Assembly (NCBI RefSeq): GCF_900102945.1
Contig: NZ_FNGI01000007.1
Span: forward strand, 1 to 64,000
DNA from: Modicisalibacter muralis
Lineage (GTDB): Bacteria; Pseudomonadota; Gammaproteobacteria; Pseudomonadales; Halomonadaceae
Length of the DNA stretch: 64,000 bases
Direction of reading: 5' to 3'
The notes beneath the pieces are model-generated. The model was not told the DNA's origin. It ran no database searches and saw only the letters and a program-made list of their open reading frames with translations. The translations under genes were made by a program, and so were the position numbers. Of this stretch, positions 21,292 to 30,545 are shown in pieces (position 1 is the first letter of the stretch; each line of letters begins with the position of its first letter).

Positions 21292-22232
21292 TGGCCGCGC
21301 TCGACAATCTCTGGCCATCGAGGCTGTTCGTCAGCGTCTATATCAGCGGCGCCCTGCTGATGGCCGGCTATGCGACCTGGCACTACCTGATGGGCGACTA
21401 CGACGAAATTCTGTTGCCGGCCTTGTTATCGCTACTGCTGGGTGGAGCGATCTTTCTACGCCTGATCAACAACGATTACCGTCGGCTGTCCGCCTATCTG
21501 GCACTGATCAGCTGTTATTTGTTGATTGCCGTGGAGCTACCCCATCAGGGGCAACTGGCGATGCTATGGCTCGGCTTGCCGCCGGTGCTGGCCCTGTTGT
21601 TGCTGCCGCTGGGGCCGGCGATGCTACTCAATCTAGCGTTGACGCCGATCTGGCTGGCACTGCTCGATAACGGCCCGCTATGGAGCGCGGCACTGTACTA
21701 CCTGGCACTGGTCGGCATTGCCTCGCTGCCATGCTGGGCACGGCAACGCCGCACGGCGCTATTGCGCGCCACCCAGCCTCACGACCCACAGTGCGACGCG
21801 CTCTCGCAACGCGTGATCGGCGAGCGGCTGGTTGCCGAAGTCGAGCGCGCGCGAACCCTGAAGCGCCCATTGGCGGTATTGGTCGTGCACTTGCCACAAC
21901 TGGAGATGGCCGAAGAACAATTCGGCTCGACCCTGCTGCATACCCTGCTGGATCGACTGTGCCACACCGTGCATGCCAGTTGTCGTCACCATGACCTGCT
22001 GGGCCGTCATCAGACCACTCAGTTCTGGTTGCTATTGCCCGACACCGGCGAAGCCGGCGCATTGATCGTGCGAGAGCGCCTGATGCGTGCGCTGGGCCGA
22101 GAAGTGCTTGCCGAGACGGGAGCCATCCAGGCACGCATCCGCGCCTGTTATCTGCACCCCGGGGAAAACGCCGCGCGCTTCGAACAGCGGCTGCTGGCCG
22201 CCGGCATGAAATTGATGGAGCCCCTTCCTTGA
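21291..22232 (+). CDS. Membrane protein with degenerate GGDEF domain (partner 2)
   Basis: A 313-residue protein with five or six N-terminal TM helices (about residues 12-148) and a cytoplasmic domain from about 168. The domain aligns with GGDEF proteins: LAVLVVHLPQLE for the first strand, then DLLGRHQTTQFWLLLPDT for R-x-GGDEF-x-x-LLPDT. QTTQF (241-245) replaces GGDEF and His200 takes the place of the first metal Asp, so it should be catalytically dead. It shares the layout of the preceding gene and overlaps both neighbours (TGATG at 21289; TTGA at 22229), forming a three-gene coupled unit. Confidence 0.68.
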   Translation: MAALDNLWPSRLFVSVYISGALLMAGYATWHYLMGDYDEILLPALLSLLLGGAIFLRLINNDYRRLSAYLALISCYLLIAVELPHQGQLAMLWLGLPPVLALLLLPLGPAMLLNLALTPIWLALLDNGPLWSAALYYLALVGIASLPCWARQRRTALLRATQPHDPQCDALSQRVIGERLVAEVERARTLKRPLAVLVVHLPQLEMAEEQFGSTLLHTLLDRLCHTVHASCRHHDLLGRHQTTQFWLLLPDTGEAGALIVRERLMRALGREVLAETGAIQARIRACYLHPGENAARFEQRLLAAGMKLMEPLP

Positions 22233-23635
22233 ATATGCACGACTGGTTATCCACGCTAGCGCCCGAGCCCAGTTGGCTGTTTCTGATCATCGCCGCCATT
22301 GCACTCGTCGAATCCCTGGCAGTGGTTGGACTGGTGATCCCCGGCGTGGTGTTGATCACCGCGGCGGCTTCGCTGGCGGGGCATTACGACCTGTCGATCA
22401 AGCTAGTTCTGATAGCGGCGTTCATCGGCGCCGTGATCGGCGATGGCGTGAGTTTCCTGCTCGGTTATACCCAGCGTGAGCGCGTGCCCTCGCTATGGCC
22501 ATTCAATCGTCATCCGGAATGGTTGGCGCGCGGCGCGCGCTTCTTCCAGCGCTATGGCGTGCTGTCGGTACTGATCGGCCGCTTCGTCGGCCCGGTACGC
22601 CCGATCGTGCCATTGATTGCCGGCATGCTGCACATGCGGCCGTTGACGTTTGTGTGGTCCAACGTGGGGTCGGCGCTGCTCTGGGCACCGGCCTACGTAC
22701 TGCCGGGGTATCTGCTTGGCAGTACCTGGCGACAATTGCTGACGCTGCCGGCGGGTAGCGAACGCTGGTTGATCGTGCTGGCGCTGACGGTGATCGCTCT
22801 GGCGCTGGTGTTCTCGTTGCTGCGCCATCAGCTCACGCGCGAGGGCCGCGTCTACCGTCGCCTGGCAGCATTCTCTCGCGACCGACCCTGGCGGCACCGG
22901 CTGTGGGGCGCGCTGAGTTCGTCGCATCAGGGCGGCGAGTTTCCGCTGGCCTCGCTGGCGCTGCTGATCGTCGGCCTGTCCGCATTGAGCGGCTGGACAC
23001 TCTGGGTACTCGAACACAACGGGCCCTTGCCGATGGATCGCCAGCTACAGGGAATGATCGCAGCCATCACCCTGCCCGCCGTGCAGCGAGCCACCGAGTG
23101 GCTAGCCGAGGCCGGCGATACCTTGGGCGTCATCGCTCTCGTATTGCCCTGGTCACTATGGCTGCTATACCGCCGCCAACAAGCGGTAACGCTACACCTG
23201 CTGGGCGGTCTCGGCGTTATCGCCCTGGCCAACACCCTATTCAAGCACCTGGCTGGCCGCGTCCGTCCGAATATTCCCGACTACCTCAGCGACTCGAACT
23301 CCTACCCCAGCGCGCACACCTCCACCGCAGTAGTGCTTTATGGGCTGGCCGCTGCCTTTATTGCCGAGGCGCTGCCTTCACGGCACCGGGCAATGGCCTA
23401 TTGGATCGCCATTCTCATCTGCGTACCGATGGCACTGTCGCGACTGACACTCGGCGTGCATTGGTTCAGCGATCTGGTTGGCGGCGCGCTGCTGGGGTTG
23501 GTCGTCTGTGCCCTGGTACGCATCAGCTATCACCGCTTCGCCACGCGCCCTGTGGCGCGCGCGCCCTGGCTTCGGCTGGCTTCGGCATCGCTGGCGCTGC
23601 TGATGGCGCGCCTGGCCTGGCTGCCGCCGGTATAA
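22229..23635 (+). CDS. DedA-family + PAP2 phosphatase fusion membrane protein
   Basis: A 468-residue polytopic protein (466 from the ATG at 22235; the TTG at 22229 has a GGAG 8 bases upstream and overlaps the previous stop). Residues 1-200 are a DedA/SNARE-associated domain with the FxGR-like GRFVGPVRPIVPLIAGM motif. Residues about 230-445 are a PAP2 domain with all three signature blocks: KHLAGRVRP, YPSAHTS and SRLTLGVHWFSD. DedA proteins include undecaprenyl-phosphate flippases and PAP2 proteins include undecaprenyl-pyrophosphate phosphatases, so the fusion could dephosphorylate and return a polyprenyl carrier. A role in phospholipid remodelling is the alternative. Confidence 0.88.
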   Translation: MNMHDWLSTLAPEPSWLFLIIAAIALVESLAVVGLVIPGVVLITAAASLAGHYDLSIKLVLIAAFIGAVIGDGVSFLLGYTQRERVPSLWPFNRHPEWLARGARFFQRYGVLSVLIGRFVGPVRPIVPLIAGMLHMRPLTFVWSNVGSALLWAPAYVLPGYLLGSTWRQLLTLPAGSERWLIVLALTVIALALVFSLLRHQLTREGRVYRRLAAFSRDRPWRHRLWGALSSSHQGGEFPLASLALLIVGLSALSGWTLWVLEHNGPLPMDRQLQGMIAAITLPAVQRATEWLAEAGDTLGVIALVLPWSLWLLYRRQQAVTLHLLGGLGVIALANTLFKHLAGRVRPNIPDYLSDSNSYPSAHTSTAVVLYGLAAAFIAEALPSRHRAMAYWIAILICVPMALSRLTLGVHWFSDLVGGALLGLVVCALVRISYHRFATRPVARAPWLRLASASLALLMARLAWLPPV

Positions 23636-23677
23636 TGGCGACTCGCCGCTAGTCTCTCGCCTCATCAAGGAAACATC

Positions 23678-24526
23678 ATGCCATTACCCACTGCGGGCCA
23701 GTCGCTACTGGCACTGCACCTCGCCACGCTACTGTTTGGCGGTACCGCGCTATTCTCGCGAGCCTTGCCGCTGCCGGCGCTGGACATGACTACCTGGCGC
23801 AGCCTGATCGCTGGACTGGCGCTGGTGTGGCTGGCGCGACTCAAATGGAAGGTGACGCTGGGCATCGGTCGCGAGGCATGGCTGTGGCTGGGCGTGGCGG
23901 GCGTATTGATGGCCGTGCATTGGGTCACTTACTTCCATGCCATGCAGGTTTCCTCGGTGGCCACCGGCATGCTGGCGCTGTTCACCTACCCGGTGCTGCT
24001 GGTATTGCTCGAACCGCTGTTCGAACGCACCCGCATACAGCTCGGCGACCTGTTCGCCGCACTGCTGGTGCTGGCCGGGGTCTGGCTGCTGGTGCCCGGC
24101 GGGCCCAGCGCTTCGAGCGGCGTGCTGTGGGGGGTGTTTTCAGGATTGCTGTTCGCGCTGCGCAACCTGCTGGTGCGCTACAAGCTGCGCCATTTGAACC
24201 CGCTGCTGTCGATGGGCCTGCAGGCATTGATCGTGGTGGCGGTCACCCTGCCCTTCGTCAGTGATGCCGCGCTCGATGCGCCGCCCGCAACAGGCTTATG
24301 GATGCTCCTGCTGGCGCTGGTGTTCACCGCTACGCCGCACACCCTGATGACCTTCGCCCTCGCTGGCCTCAAGGCGCGCTCGGTCGGCCTGATCAGTTGC
24401 CTGCAGCCGGTCTACGGCACACTGCTGGCCTGGCTGATATTGAACGAACGACCCGGGCTCTGGACGCTGGCCGGCGGTGCGTTGATCGTCGCCGCCGCCG
24501 CCCTGGAAAGCGTGAAGAAGCGCTGA
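23678..24526 (+). CDS. EamA/DMT-family transporter
   Basis: A 282-residue protein with ten TM segments formed by two EamA repeats (about 8-135 and 147-280), the usual size of drug/metabolite exporters. Repeat landmarks are the LFGGTALFSR helix, HAMQVSSVATGML in repeat 1 and LQPVYGTLLAWLILNERP in repeat 2. The substrate cannot be read from sequence. It is convergent with the LysE-type gene. Confidence 0.85.
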   Translation: MPLPTAGQSLLALHLATLLFGGTALFSRALPLPALDMTTWRSLIAGLALVWLARLKWKVTLGIGREAWLWLGVAGVLMAVHWVTYFHAMQVSSVATGMLALFTYPVLLVLLEPLFERTRIQLGDLFAALLVLAGVWLLVPGGPSASSGVLWGVFSGLLFALRNLLVRYKLRHLNPLLSMGLQALIVVAVTLPFVSDAALDAPPATGLWMLLLALVFTATPHTLMTFALAGLKARSVGLISCLQPVYGTLLAWLILNERPGLWTLAGGALIVAAAALESVKKR

Positions 24527-24531
24527 CGTCG

Positions 24532-25155
24532 TCAGCCCAGCGCCAACCACAAGCCCACACCGACCATCAGCGTGCCGGCGATACGGTTGAGCAGGCGCAC
24601 GTTGCCGCCCCTGGCCAGCAACCGGCTGGCGGTGCGTCCGCCGCTGGCGTATATCAACAGGCAGATCAGTTCGATGCTCAGGATCATCCCCACCAAGACC
24701 GCCAACTGCGGCGCCAGCGCCAGCGAGGCATCGAGAAACGGCGGCAGCAGCGCGATGAAAAACGCCCACCCCTTGGGGTTGGCGATGGCGGTCACGAACC
24801 CCTGCGACAGTAGCTGCCAGCGCGATACCGCCGGCGCCTCGAGGCGTTCCTGCGGAAACGCCATGCGCCCGCGCGAGCGCCACATCATGATGCCGAGATA
24901 GACCAGGTAGGCGCCACCCAGCCACTTGAAGGCCGTGAACAGCTCGGGCCGGCGCAGCATCAGTGTCGCCACCCCGGCACCGGCGGCCACCGCCACAAGT
25001 CCGACTCCCACCAGCTCGCCCGCCATCATCCATAACGCGCGGCGCACGCCTACCGTCATGCCCAGCACCATCGACAGCGTCATGCACATGCCCGGCGTCA
25101 GCGAAACCATGAAGAACGTCGGCACGAATACCGACAACAGCGATAGATTGATCAC
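24532..25155 (-). CDS. LysE/RhtB-family amino-acid exporter
   Basis: A 207-residue, six-TM protein. The LysE family signature is clear: VSLTPGMCMTLSM near the N-terminus and GFVTAIANPKGWAFF in the middle. It starts at GTG 25155, which overlaps the ubiX stop (GTGA) and has GAGG upstream; longer in-frame sequence upstream is antiparallel shadow of ubiX. The exported amino acid is unknown. Confidence 0.85.
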   Translation of the reverse strand: MINLSLLSVFVPTFFMVSLTPGMCMTLSMVLGMTVGVRRALWMMAGELVGVGLVAVAAGAGVATLMLRRPELFTAFKWLGGAYLVYLGIMMWRSRGRMAFPQERLEAPAVSRWQLLSQGFVTAIANPKGWAFFIALLPPFLDASLALAPQLAVLVGMILSIELICLLIYASGGRTASRLLARGGNVRLLNRIAGTLMVGVGLWLALG

Positions 25156-25802
25156 TCGTCCTCGCTCCCCAATCCCTGTACTTCTCCCCACCGGGGGGTC
25201 AATCGATGCTCTATCCCCAACTGATTGAGAATCCGCGCGACGATGAAATCGACCATCGCCTCGACACTCGCTGGACGATGATAAAAGCCCGGCGCCGCCG
25301 GCAGGATCACCGCGCCCATGCGCGTCAGGCTGAGCATGTGCTCGAGGTGAACGGCAGAGAACGGCGTTTCGCGCGGCACCAGGATCAGTTGGCGACGTTC
25401 CTTCAAGGCGACATCGGCGGCACGCTCGATCAAGTTGTTGCTGGCGCCGGTGGCCACCGCCGATAGCGTGCCGGTGGAGCACGGACAGATCACCATCGAC
25501 GCCGGCGCTCCGGAGCCCGAGGCCACCGGCGCCATCCAGTCCTCGCGGCCGAAGCAGCGAATCTGGCCCGGCGCCGCGCCGCTGCGAGCGGTCAACGCTT
25601 CGGCCAGCCGCGCGGGCTGAGCCGGCAAGCGTTCATCGGTTTCGGTAGCAATGACCATCTGCGCGGCCTTGGAGATCATCACCCACACTTCGCGATTCGC
25701 GGCCACCAGGCAGTCGATCAGCCGCAGGCCGTACTGGGCGCCGGAGGCGCCGGTCAGCGCCACCGTGACGGGCGCACCGAACCCACAAGTCGACTCAGCC
25801 AT
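25152..25802 (-). CDS. ubiX: Flavin prenyltransferase UbiX
   Basis: A 216-residue flavoprotein that prenylates FMN for the UbiD decarboxylase of ubiquinone synthesis. It shows the FMN site TGASGAQYGLRL, CPCSTGTLSAVATGASNNLI and PRETPFSAVHLEHML. The ATG at 25802 lies 8 bases inside mpl, and the stop overlaps the lysE-type start, so mpl-ubiX-lysE are coupled. Confidence 0.95.
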   Translation of the reverse strand: MAESTCGFGAPVTVALTGASGAQYGLRLIDCLVAANREVWVMISKAAQMVIATETDERLPAQPARLAEALTARSGAAPGQIRCFGREDWMAPVASGSGAPASMVICPCSTGTLSAVATGASNNLIERAADVALKERRQLILVPRETPFSAVHLEHMLSLTRMGAVILPAAPGFYHRPASVEAMVDFIVARILNQLGIEHRLTPRWGEVQGLGSEDE

Positions 25803-27162
25803 GAGCGACCTCCAGCGCGGCCAGCAGCTTGGTGTGAATACCGCCGAAAGCGCCATTGGACATGATGACGATGCGGTCATTACGCCGCGCCTCGCCGACC
25901 AACTCCGCTACCAGTGTATCGATGTCATCGCTCTGGCGGGACGCCACGGCGCTTGCCGCGATGACCGCATCCAGCGACCAATCGAGCCCCGGCGGCTGAT
26001 ACCACCACACCGCATCGGCAGCGTTCACGCTCTCGCCCAGGCGCTCCTTGAGCGCTCCCAGGCGCATGGTGTTGGAACGCGGCTCGATCACCGCCAACAA
26101 CCGCCCCAGTGGCGTAGCCGCACGCAACCCCTTGAGGGTACTGGCAATCGCCGTCGGGTGATGGGCAAAATCGTCGATGACCTGGATACCGGCAATCTCG
26201 CCGCGCACTTCCTGACGCCGGCGTGGTGTCTCGAAGCGCGCCAATGCCGCGCAGCCACGCGCCAGATCGACGCCGCAGGTCGCCGCCGCCGCTAAGGCGG
26301 CAAGCGCGTTGCGTGCGTTATGCTCGCCGGTCAGTGGCCAATCGACCACGCCATCTTCACCACCATGGATCACCCGAAAGCGGCTGGCGTCGTCGCGTTC
26401 CAGCACGAACCGCCAGGGGCTGCCATCGGCGCTGCCGAAACGCTCGATGGGCGTCCAGCAGCCCTGCTCCAGAACGCGCTCCAGCGCCGGTTCGCCATCG
26501 GCGACCAGCAACCGGCCATTGCCGGGCACCGTACGTACCAGATGGTGGAATTGACGCTCGATTGCCGCCAGATCAGGGAAGATATCGGCGTGATCGAACT
26601 CCAGATTGCCGAGCACGGCGACGTCGGGGTGGTAATGCACGAACTTGGAGCGCTTGTCGAAGAAGGCGGTGTCGTACTCGTCGGCTTCGACCACGAACGG
26701 TGCGCCTTCGCCACCCAACCGCGCCGACAGGCCGAAGTTGCGCGGCACGCCACCAATCAGAAAGCCCGGCGCCTGCCCGGCGCTTTCCAGCAGCCAGGCC
26801 AGCAGGCTGGCGGTGGTGGTCTTGCCGTGGGTGCCGGCGATGGCCAGCACACGCCGCCCCGGCAGTACATGGTCGGCTAGCCACTGCGGTCCGGAGGTAT
26901 ACGCAAGCTTGGCATCGAGCAACGCCTCGACTTCGGGATTGCCCCGCGATAGCGCGTTGCCGACCACCACCAGATCCGGGCGCGGCTCGAGATTGGCGGC
27001 CTGGTAGCCCTCGCATAGCACGATGCCGGCCTGTTCGAGTTGCGTACTCATCGGCGGGTAGACATTGGCATCCGAGCCGCTGACGCGATGACCCAACTCG
27101 CGGGCCAATAGCGCCAGGCTGCCCATGAAGGTGCCGCAGATGCCGAGAATATGGACGTGCAT
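25795..27162 (-). CDS. mpl: UDP-MurNAc:L-Ala-gamma-D-Glu-meso-DAP ligase (recycling)
   Basis: A 455-residue Mur-ligase that reattaches recycled tripeptide to UDP-MurNAc. The N-terminal MHVHILGICGTFMGSLA and SGSDANVYPPMST are typical of Mpl rather than MurC. The ATP site GTHGKTTTAS and the central EADEYDTAFFDKRSKF block are intact. The ATG at 27162 has GGGAG upstream. It fits the cell-wall theme of the window. Confidence 0.95.
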   Translation of the reverse strand: MHVHILGICGTFMGSLALLARELGHRVSGSDANVYPPMSTQLEQAGIVLCEGYQAANLEPRPDLVVVGNALSRGNPEVEALLDAKLAYTSGPQWLADHVLPGRRVLAIAGTHGKTTTASLLAWLLESAGQAPGFLIGGVPRNFGLSARLGGEGAPFVVEADEYDTAFFDKRSKFVHYHPDVAVLGNLEFDHADIFPDLAAIERQFHHLVRTVPGNGRLLVADGEPALERVLEQGCWTPIERFGSADGSPWRFVLERDDASRFRVIHGGEDGVVDWPLTGEHNARNALAALAAAATCGVDLARGCAALARFETPRRRQEVRGEIAGIQVIDDFAHHPTAIASTLKGLRAATPLGRLLAVIEPRSNTMRLGALKERLGESVNAADAVWWYQPPGLDWSLDAVIAASAVASRQSDDIDTLVAELVGEARRNDRIVIMSNGAFGGIHTKLLAALEVAHG

Positions 27163-27355
27163 GCCAGGTCTCCCACCCTTGTATTGTCCGCATCGATAAG
27201 CGCGTGAGCCTAGCATGGCCCCGGATGGCCCGCCAGACGCCGCCACTGCCATGCACACGGCTCGCTGCCGTGCAGCAAGGCGTGCTTTCGGCTATGATAT
27301 CCAGCCAATTTCCCGTCTATTTCGTTCAGCAGCTTGCAGGAGCAGAGGAAGCCCC

Positions 27356-28615
27356 ATGGCTCAGCACAATGCCTTTTATGCCCAGTCCGGTGGCGTTACG
27401 GCCGTCATCAATGCCAGCGCTTGCGGCATCATCCAGACCTGTCGCCGCGAATCGGATCGGATCGGCAAGGTCTACGCCGGACACAACGGCATCATCGGCG
27501 CCCTGACCGAGGATCTGATCGACGTCACCCAGGAATCCGACGAGGCCATCGCCGCGCTGCGCCATACGCCGGGGGGCGCGTTCGGCTCCTGCCGCTACAA
27601 GCTCAAGGACATCGAGACGCATCGCACCCAGTACGAGCGGCTGATCGAGGTGTTCAAGGCTCACGATATTCGCTATTTCTTCTACAACGGCGGCGGCGAC
27701 AGCGCCGACACCTGCCTCAAGGTTTCGCAGCTCTCCGAGAAGCTCGGTTATCCGCTGACCGCCATTCACGTCCCCAAGACCGTCGACAACGACCTGCCGA
27801 TCACCGACAACTCACCCGGCTTCGGTAGCGTGGCCAAGTACATCGCCACCTCCACCCGCGAGGCTGGGCTGGACATCGCCTCGATGTGCGCCACCTCGAC
27901 CAAGGTCTTCGTGCTCGAGGTGATGGGCCGTCACGCCGGCTGGATCGCCGCCTCCGGTGCGCTGGCCGGCAACGGCGTGAGCGAGCCGCCGCACCTGGTA
28001 ATCTTTCCCGAGGTCCCCTTCGTTCGCGCCGCGGTCATGGCGCGCGTCGACGAGGCGGTCAAGCAGTACGGCTATTGCGTGATCGTGGTCTCCGAAGGCG
28101 CGCGTTACGAGGATGGCACCTTCCTCGCCGACGCCGGCAACACCGACGCCTTCGGGCATCGTCAGTTGGGTGGCGTGGCGCCGACACTGGCCGGCATGGT
28201 CAAGCAGGATCTGGGCTACAAGTACCACTGGGCGGTCGCCGATTACCTGCAACGCGCCGCGCGCCACCTGGCCTCGAAGACCGACGTCGAGCAGGCCTAC
28301 GCGGTGGGCCGCAAGGCCGTCGAACTGGCGCTGGACGGCAAGAACGCCATGATGCCGGCGATCAAGCGTGTCAGCGACGCGCCTTACGAGTGGCGCGTCG
28401 AAGCCGCGCCGCTGGCCGAGGTCGCCAACCGCGAGAAATTCATGCCCCGCGATTTTATCCGCGAGGACGGTTTCGGCATCACCCCGGCCTGTCGTCGCTA
28501 CCTGGCGCCGCTGATCCAGGGCGAGGACTACCCACCGTTCGAGAACGGCCTGCCCACGGTCGCCAAGCTGAAGCTGGCCAGGGTCGAGCGCAAGCTCCCC
28601 GAATTCAAGCTCTAG
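27356..28615 (+). CDS. pfp: Pyrophosphate-dependent 6-phosphofructokinase
   Basis: A 419-residue phosphofructokinase that phosphorylates fructose 6-phosphate reversibly, using PPi. The donor loop reads YNGGGDSADT, where ATP enzymes have GGDGS: an Asp takes the place of the second Gly, the change that blocks ATP and marks PPi enzymes. Substrate motifs PKTVDNDL and the MGRHAGWIA block are intact. The ATG at 27356 was chosen because it gives the standard N-terminus (NAFYAQSGGVTAVINAS). PPi use is a family-based prediction. Confidence 0.92.
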   Translation: MAQHNAFYAQSGGVTAVINASACGIIQTCRRESDRIGKVYAGHNGIIGALTEDLIDVTQESDEAIAALRHTPGGAFGSCRYKLKDIETHRTQYERLIEVFKAHDIRYFFYNGGGDSADTCLKVSQLSEKLGYPLTAIHVPKTVDNDLPITDNSPGFGSVAKYIATSTREAGLDIASMCATSTKVFVLEVMGRHAGWIAASGALAGNGVSEPPHLVIFPEVPFVRAAVMARVDEAVKQYGYCVIVVSEGARYEDGTFLADAGNTDAFGHRQLGGVAPTLAGMVKQDLGYKYHWAVADYLQRAARHLASKTDVEQAYAVGRKAVELALDGKNAMMPAIKRVSDAPYEWRVEAAPLAEVANREKFMPRDFIREDGFGITPACRRYLAPLIQGEDYPPFENGLPTVAKLKLARVERKLPEFKL

Positions 28616-28636
28616 CGGTCCACGGCAAACCCGAAC

Positions 28637-28667
28637 GCGGCCCGGCGATGACATAATGCCGGGCCGC
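28637..28667 (+). terminator. Hairpin after pfp
   Basis: A perfect 10-bp GC-rich stem (28637-28646 with 28658-28667) has an 11-base loop and lies 21 bases after pfp, between convergent genes. No T-run follows, so it may act with Rho or only stabilise the 3' end. Confidence 0.5.
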
Positions 28668-28711
28668 ACTCGTTCGTAAGGGTTTACTCCGCTCACAGCT
28701 CGCGAAAACGG

Positions 28712-30457
28712 CTATTTCAGCAGCCAGGAAAGCACCAGCAGCAACAACAGGATGCCCGCGATCCCCTGCCAGAAGCTGGCCGGCTCGCGCCGTGCTGGCG
28801 AGCCACTCGCCGAGCGTGTCGCCTGGCGCGGGTCACGCAATAGATAGAGAAATTCCGACAGGCGCCGGAAACGCAGCGAGCGCTGCGGATCCAATGCGCG
28901 GCGCAGGGCATCGTCGAGCTCTGCGCTGACTTCGGGGTTACGGGTACGCGCGCTGCGATACGTCATCTGTTCAAGCCCGGTATGACTGCGCAACTGATGC
29001 GGGGCCTGGGCATAGGGCACGGCACCGGTGAGCAGCCAGTAAATCGTCGAGGCCAGCGAGTATTGATCGCTACGCCGCCCGACATCGGTATCCAGCGCGT
29101 ATTCCGGCGCGCTGTGCTCGCTCAGGCCGATCTGCCGGGCCAGCTCACGGGCTTTCTTGTGCCCATCGCCTTCGCGCAGGTGGCAGGCGCCAAAGTCGGC
29201 CAGCACCACTTGACCATGCGGGTCGACCAGGATGTTGTCGGGATGAATCTGCTGATGCAGTACATCGCGGCGATGCAGCGCCTGCACCGCCTGGGCCAAT
29301 TGCCGGGCGATATCCAGGCGCTGGTCAAGACTCGCCTGAGGATGCCGCCGCGCCCACTCGGTAAGCGTCTCGCCGCCGATGAAACCCATCAGGTAATAGA
29401 GATAGCGCCGTGGCCGCGATGGCTCGACGACCCTGGCCACGAACGGCGAATTGACGCGCTCGACGACCCATTGCTGCAACAAAAAATGCTCGAGATAGGC
29501 GTTGCGGCTCGACAGCTCCGGGCTTGGCGCTTTCATGACCATTTCGCGGTCGCTACGCAAATCGCGCATGCGATAAACCCTGGCATGCGCGGTACGCGAC
29601 AACACCGCCTGGACTTCCATGCCATCGAGTCGGTCGCCGACGCCAAGCTCCGACGGCACCGGCAGGTCGCCGTAGAGCCGCCCGGGGTGGTCGACCTGCT
29701 CCGCGGGCAGGCGGTCGATGCGCACCAGTTGGAAACAGAACTGCTCGGCGCCGTAACCTCGCTCGGCGGCGCGCAACTGCGCTGCCTCGGCCAGCCGCTC
29801 GCAGGCCGCATCGAGATCGCTGACGTCGCTACGAATCAATTGCACGTAATCGGAAGGCATTAGGGTGCCGCGTACCGCGCGCGTCGTGAACAGGAACAGG
29901 TCGCCCTGCTTGAGCGGCATGCGCACGTAATCGATATCCAGACTGCCGTCCAGCCCCAGCGCCCGCGACGGATAACGATAACCGCCCAGATCGGTGACGT
30001 GATCGCGGGTCAGTTGCTCGAACTCGGCACCGCGCAAGCGAAACACCAGCGTATCGCCCATGTGAAAAAGGTGCGCCTCGCGGCCCCGGTAGACCATCGC
30101 CGACAGCGAACTGACGTAGCTGCCGCCTTCGATATGCCCGCTCTGGCTGTAGCTCCAGCTATTCAAGGCACGCAGCACGCGCGTCGCGGAATTCTTGACG
30201 TCCCAGTGATCGGGTGTCGAGTAGTAGTCGGCGAGAAAGCTGCGCACGCTAAGGTCGCCAGCCTGCTTGGCGATGGCATTGCGCCAGGTGGAATCACTGA
30301 TCAGAGCGCTCGCCCCCTTGGCACTCAAGGCATTGCCTTCGGCGATGCGTACTGACATCGAGCTGCGATGATGCCGGCGCTCGGGGGCAACGAAGGCCTG
30401 GCCGTAACTCAGGGACAAAACTTGCTCCGCCAACGTCGTCTCTCCTCGCTGTAGCAT
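28712..30457 (-). CDS. Degenerate PP2C phosphatase-Ser/Thr kinase fusion, membrane-anchored
   Basis: A 581-residue fusion of a PP2C-like domain (about 8-250), a Ser/Thr kinase-like domain (about 270-540) and a C-terminal TM helix (FWQGIAGILLLLLVLSWLL). Pseudomonas has an active relative near nitrate-assimilation genes. Here both halves look dead: the phosphatase keeps only one metal Asp (HMGD, Asp135), while the ADG, SDG and DN sites read SDS, TRA and EQ. The kinase loop HRDxKPxN reads HQQIHPDN (Gln403 for the catalytic Asp), although the Lys309 and DFG (421-423) remain. The start at 30457 is a choice; ATG 30508 and 30526 lie upstream. It is probably a scaffold or sensor. Confidence 0.8.
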   Translation of the reverse strand: MLQRGETTLAEQVLSLSYGQAFVAPERRHHRSSMSVRIAEGNALSAKGASALISDSTWRNAIAKQAGDLSVRSFLADYYSTPDHWDVKNSATRVLRALNSWSYSQSGHIEGGSYVSSLSAMVYRGREAHLFHMGDTLVFRLRGAEFEQLTRDHVTDLGGYRYPSRALGLDGSLDIDYVRMPLKQGDLFLFTTRAVRGTLMPSDYVQLIRSDVSDLDAACERLAEAAQLRAAERGYGAEQFCFQLVRIDRLPAEQVDHPGRLYGDLPVPSELGVGDRLDGMEVQAVLSRTAHARVYRMRDLRSDREMVMKAPSPELSSRNAYLEHFLLQQWVVERVNSPFVARVVEPSRPRRYLYYLMGFIGGETLTEWARRHPQASLDQRLDIARQLAQAVQALHRRDVLHQQIHPDNILVDPHGQVVLADFGACHLREGDGHKKARELARQIGLSEHSAPEYALDTDVGRRSDQYSLASTIYWLLTGAVPYAQAPHQLRSHTGLEQMTYRSARTRNPEVSAELDDALRRALDPQRSLRFRRLSEFLYLLRDPRQATRSASGSPARREPASFWQGIAGILLLLLVLSWLLK

Positions 30458-30545
30458 GGCCGCGCGCCTATGATACACCGAGGATGGGCCAGGCAGCCTA
30501 TCGTCCATTAGGTGACACCCGGGCACGCTTGGGGCTCGGTTCGGA

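Noticed and set aside
27812-28696. Minus-strand ORF of 294 codons
   Set aside because: Antisense to pfp, which has clear phosphofructokinase motifs.
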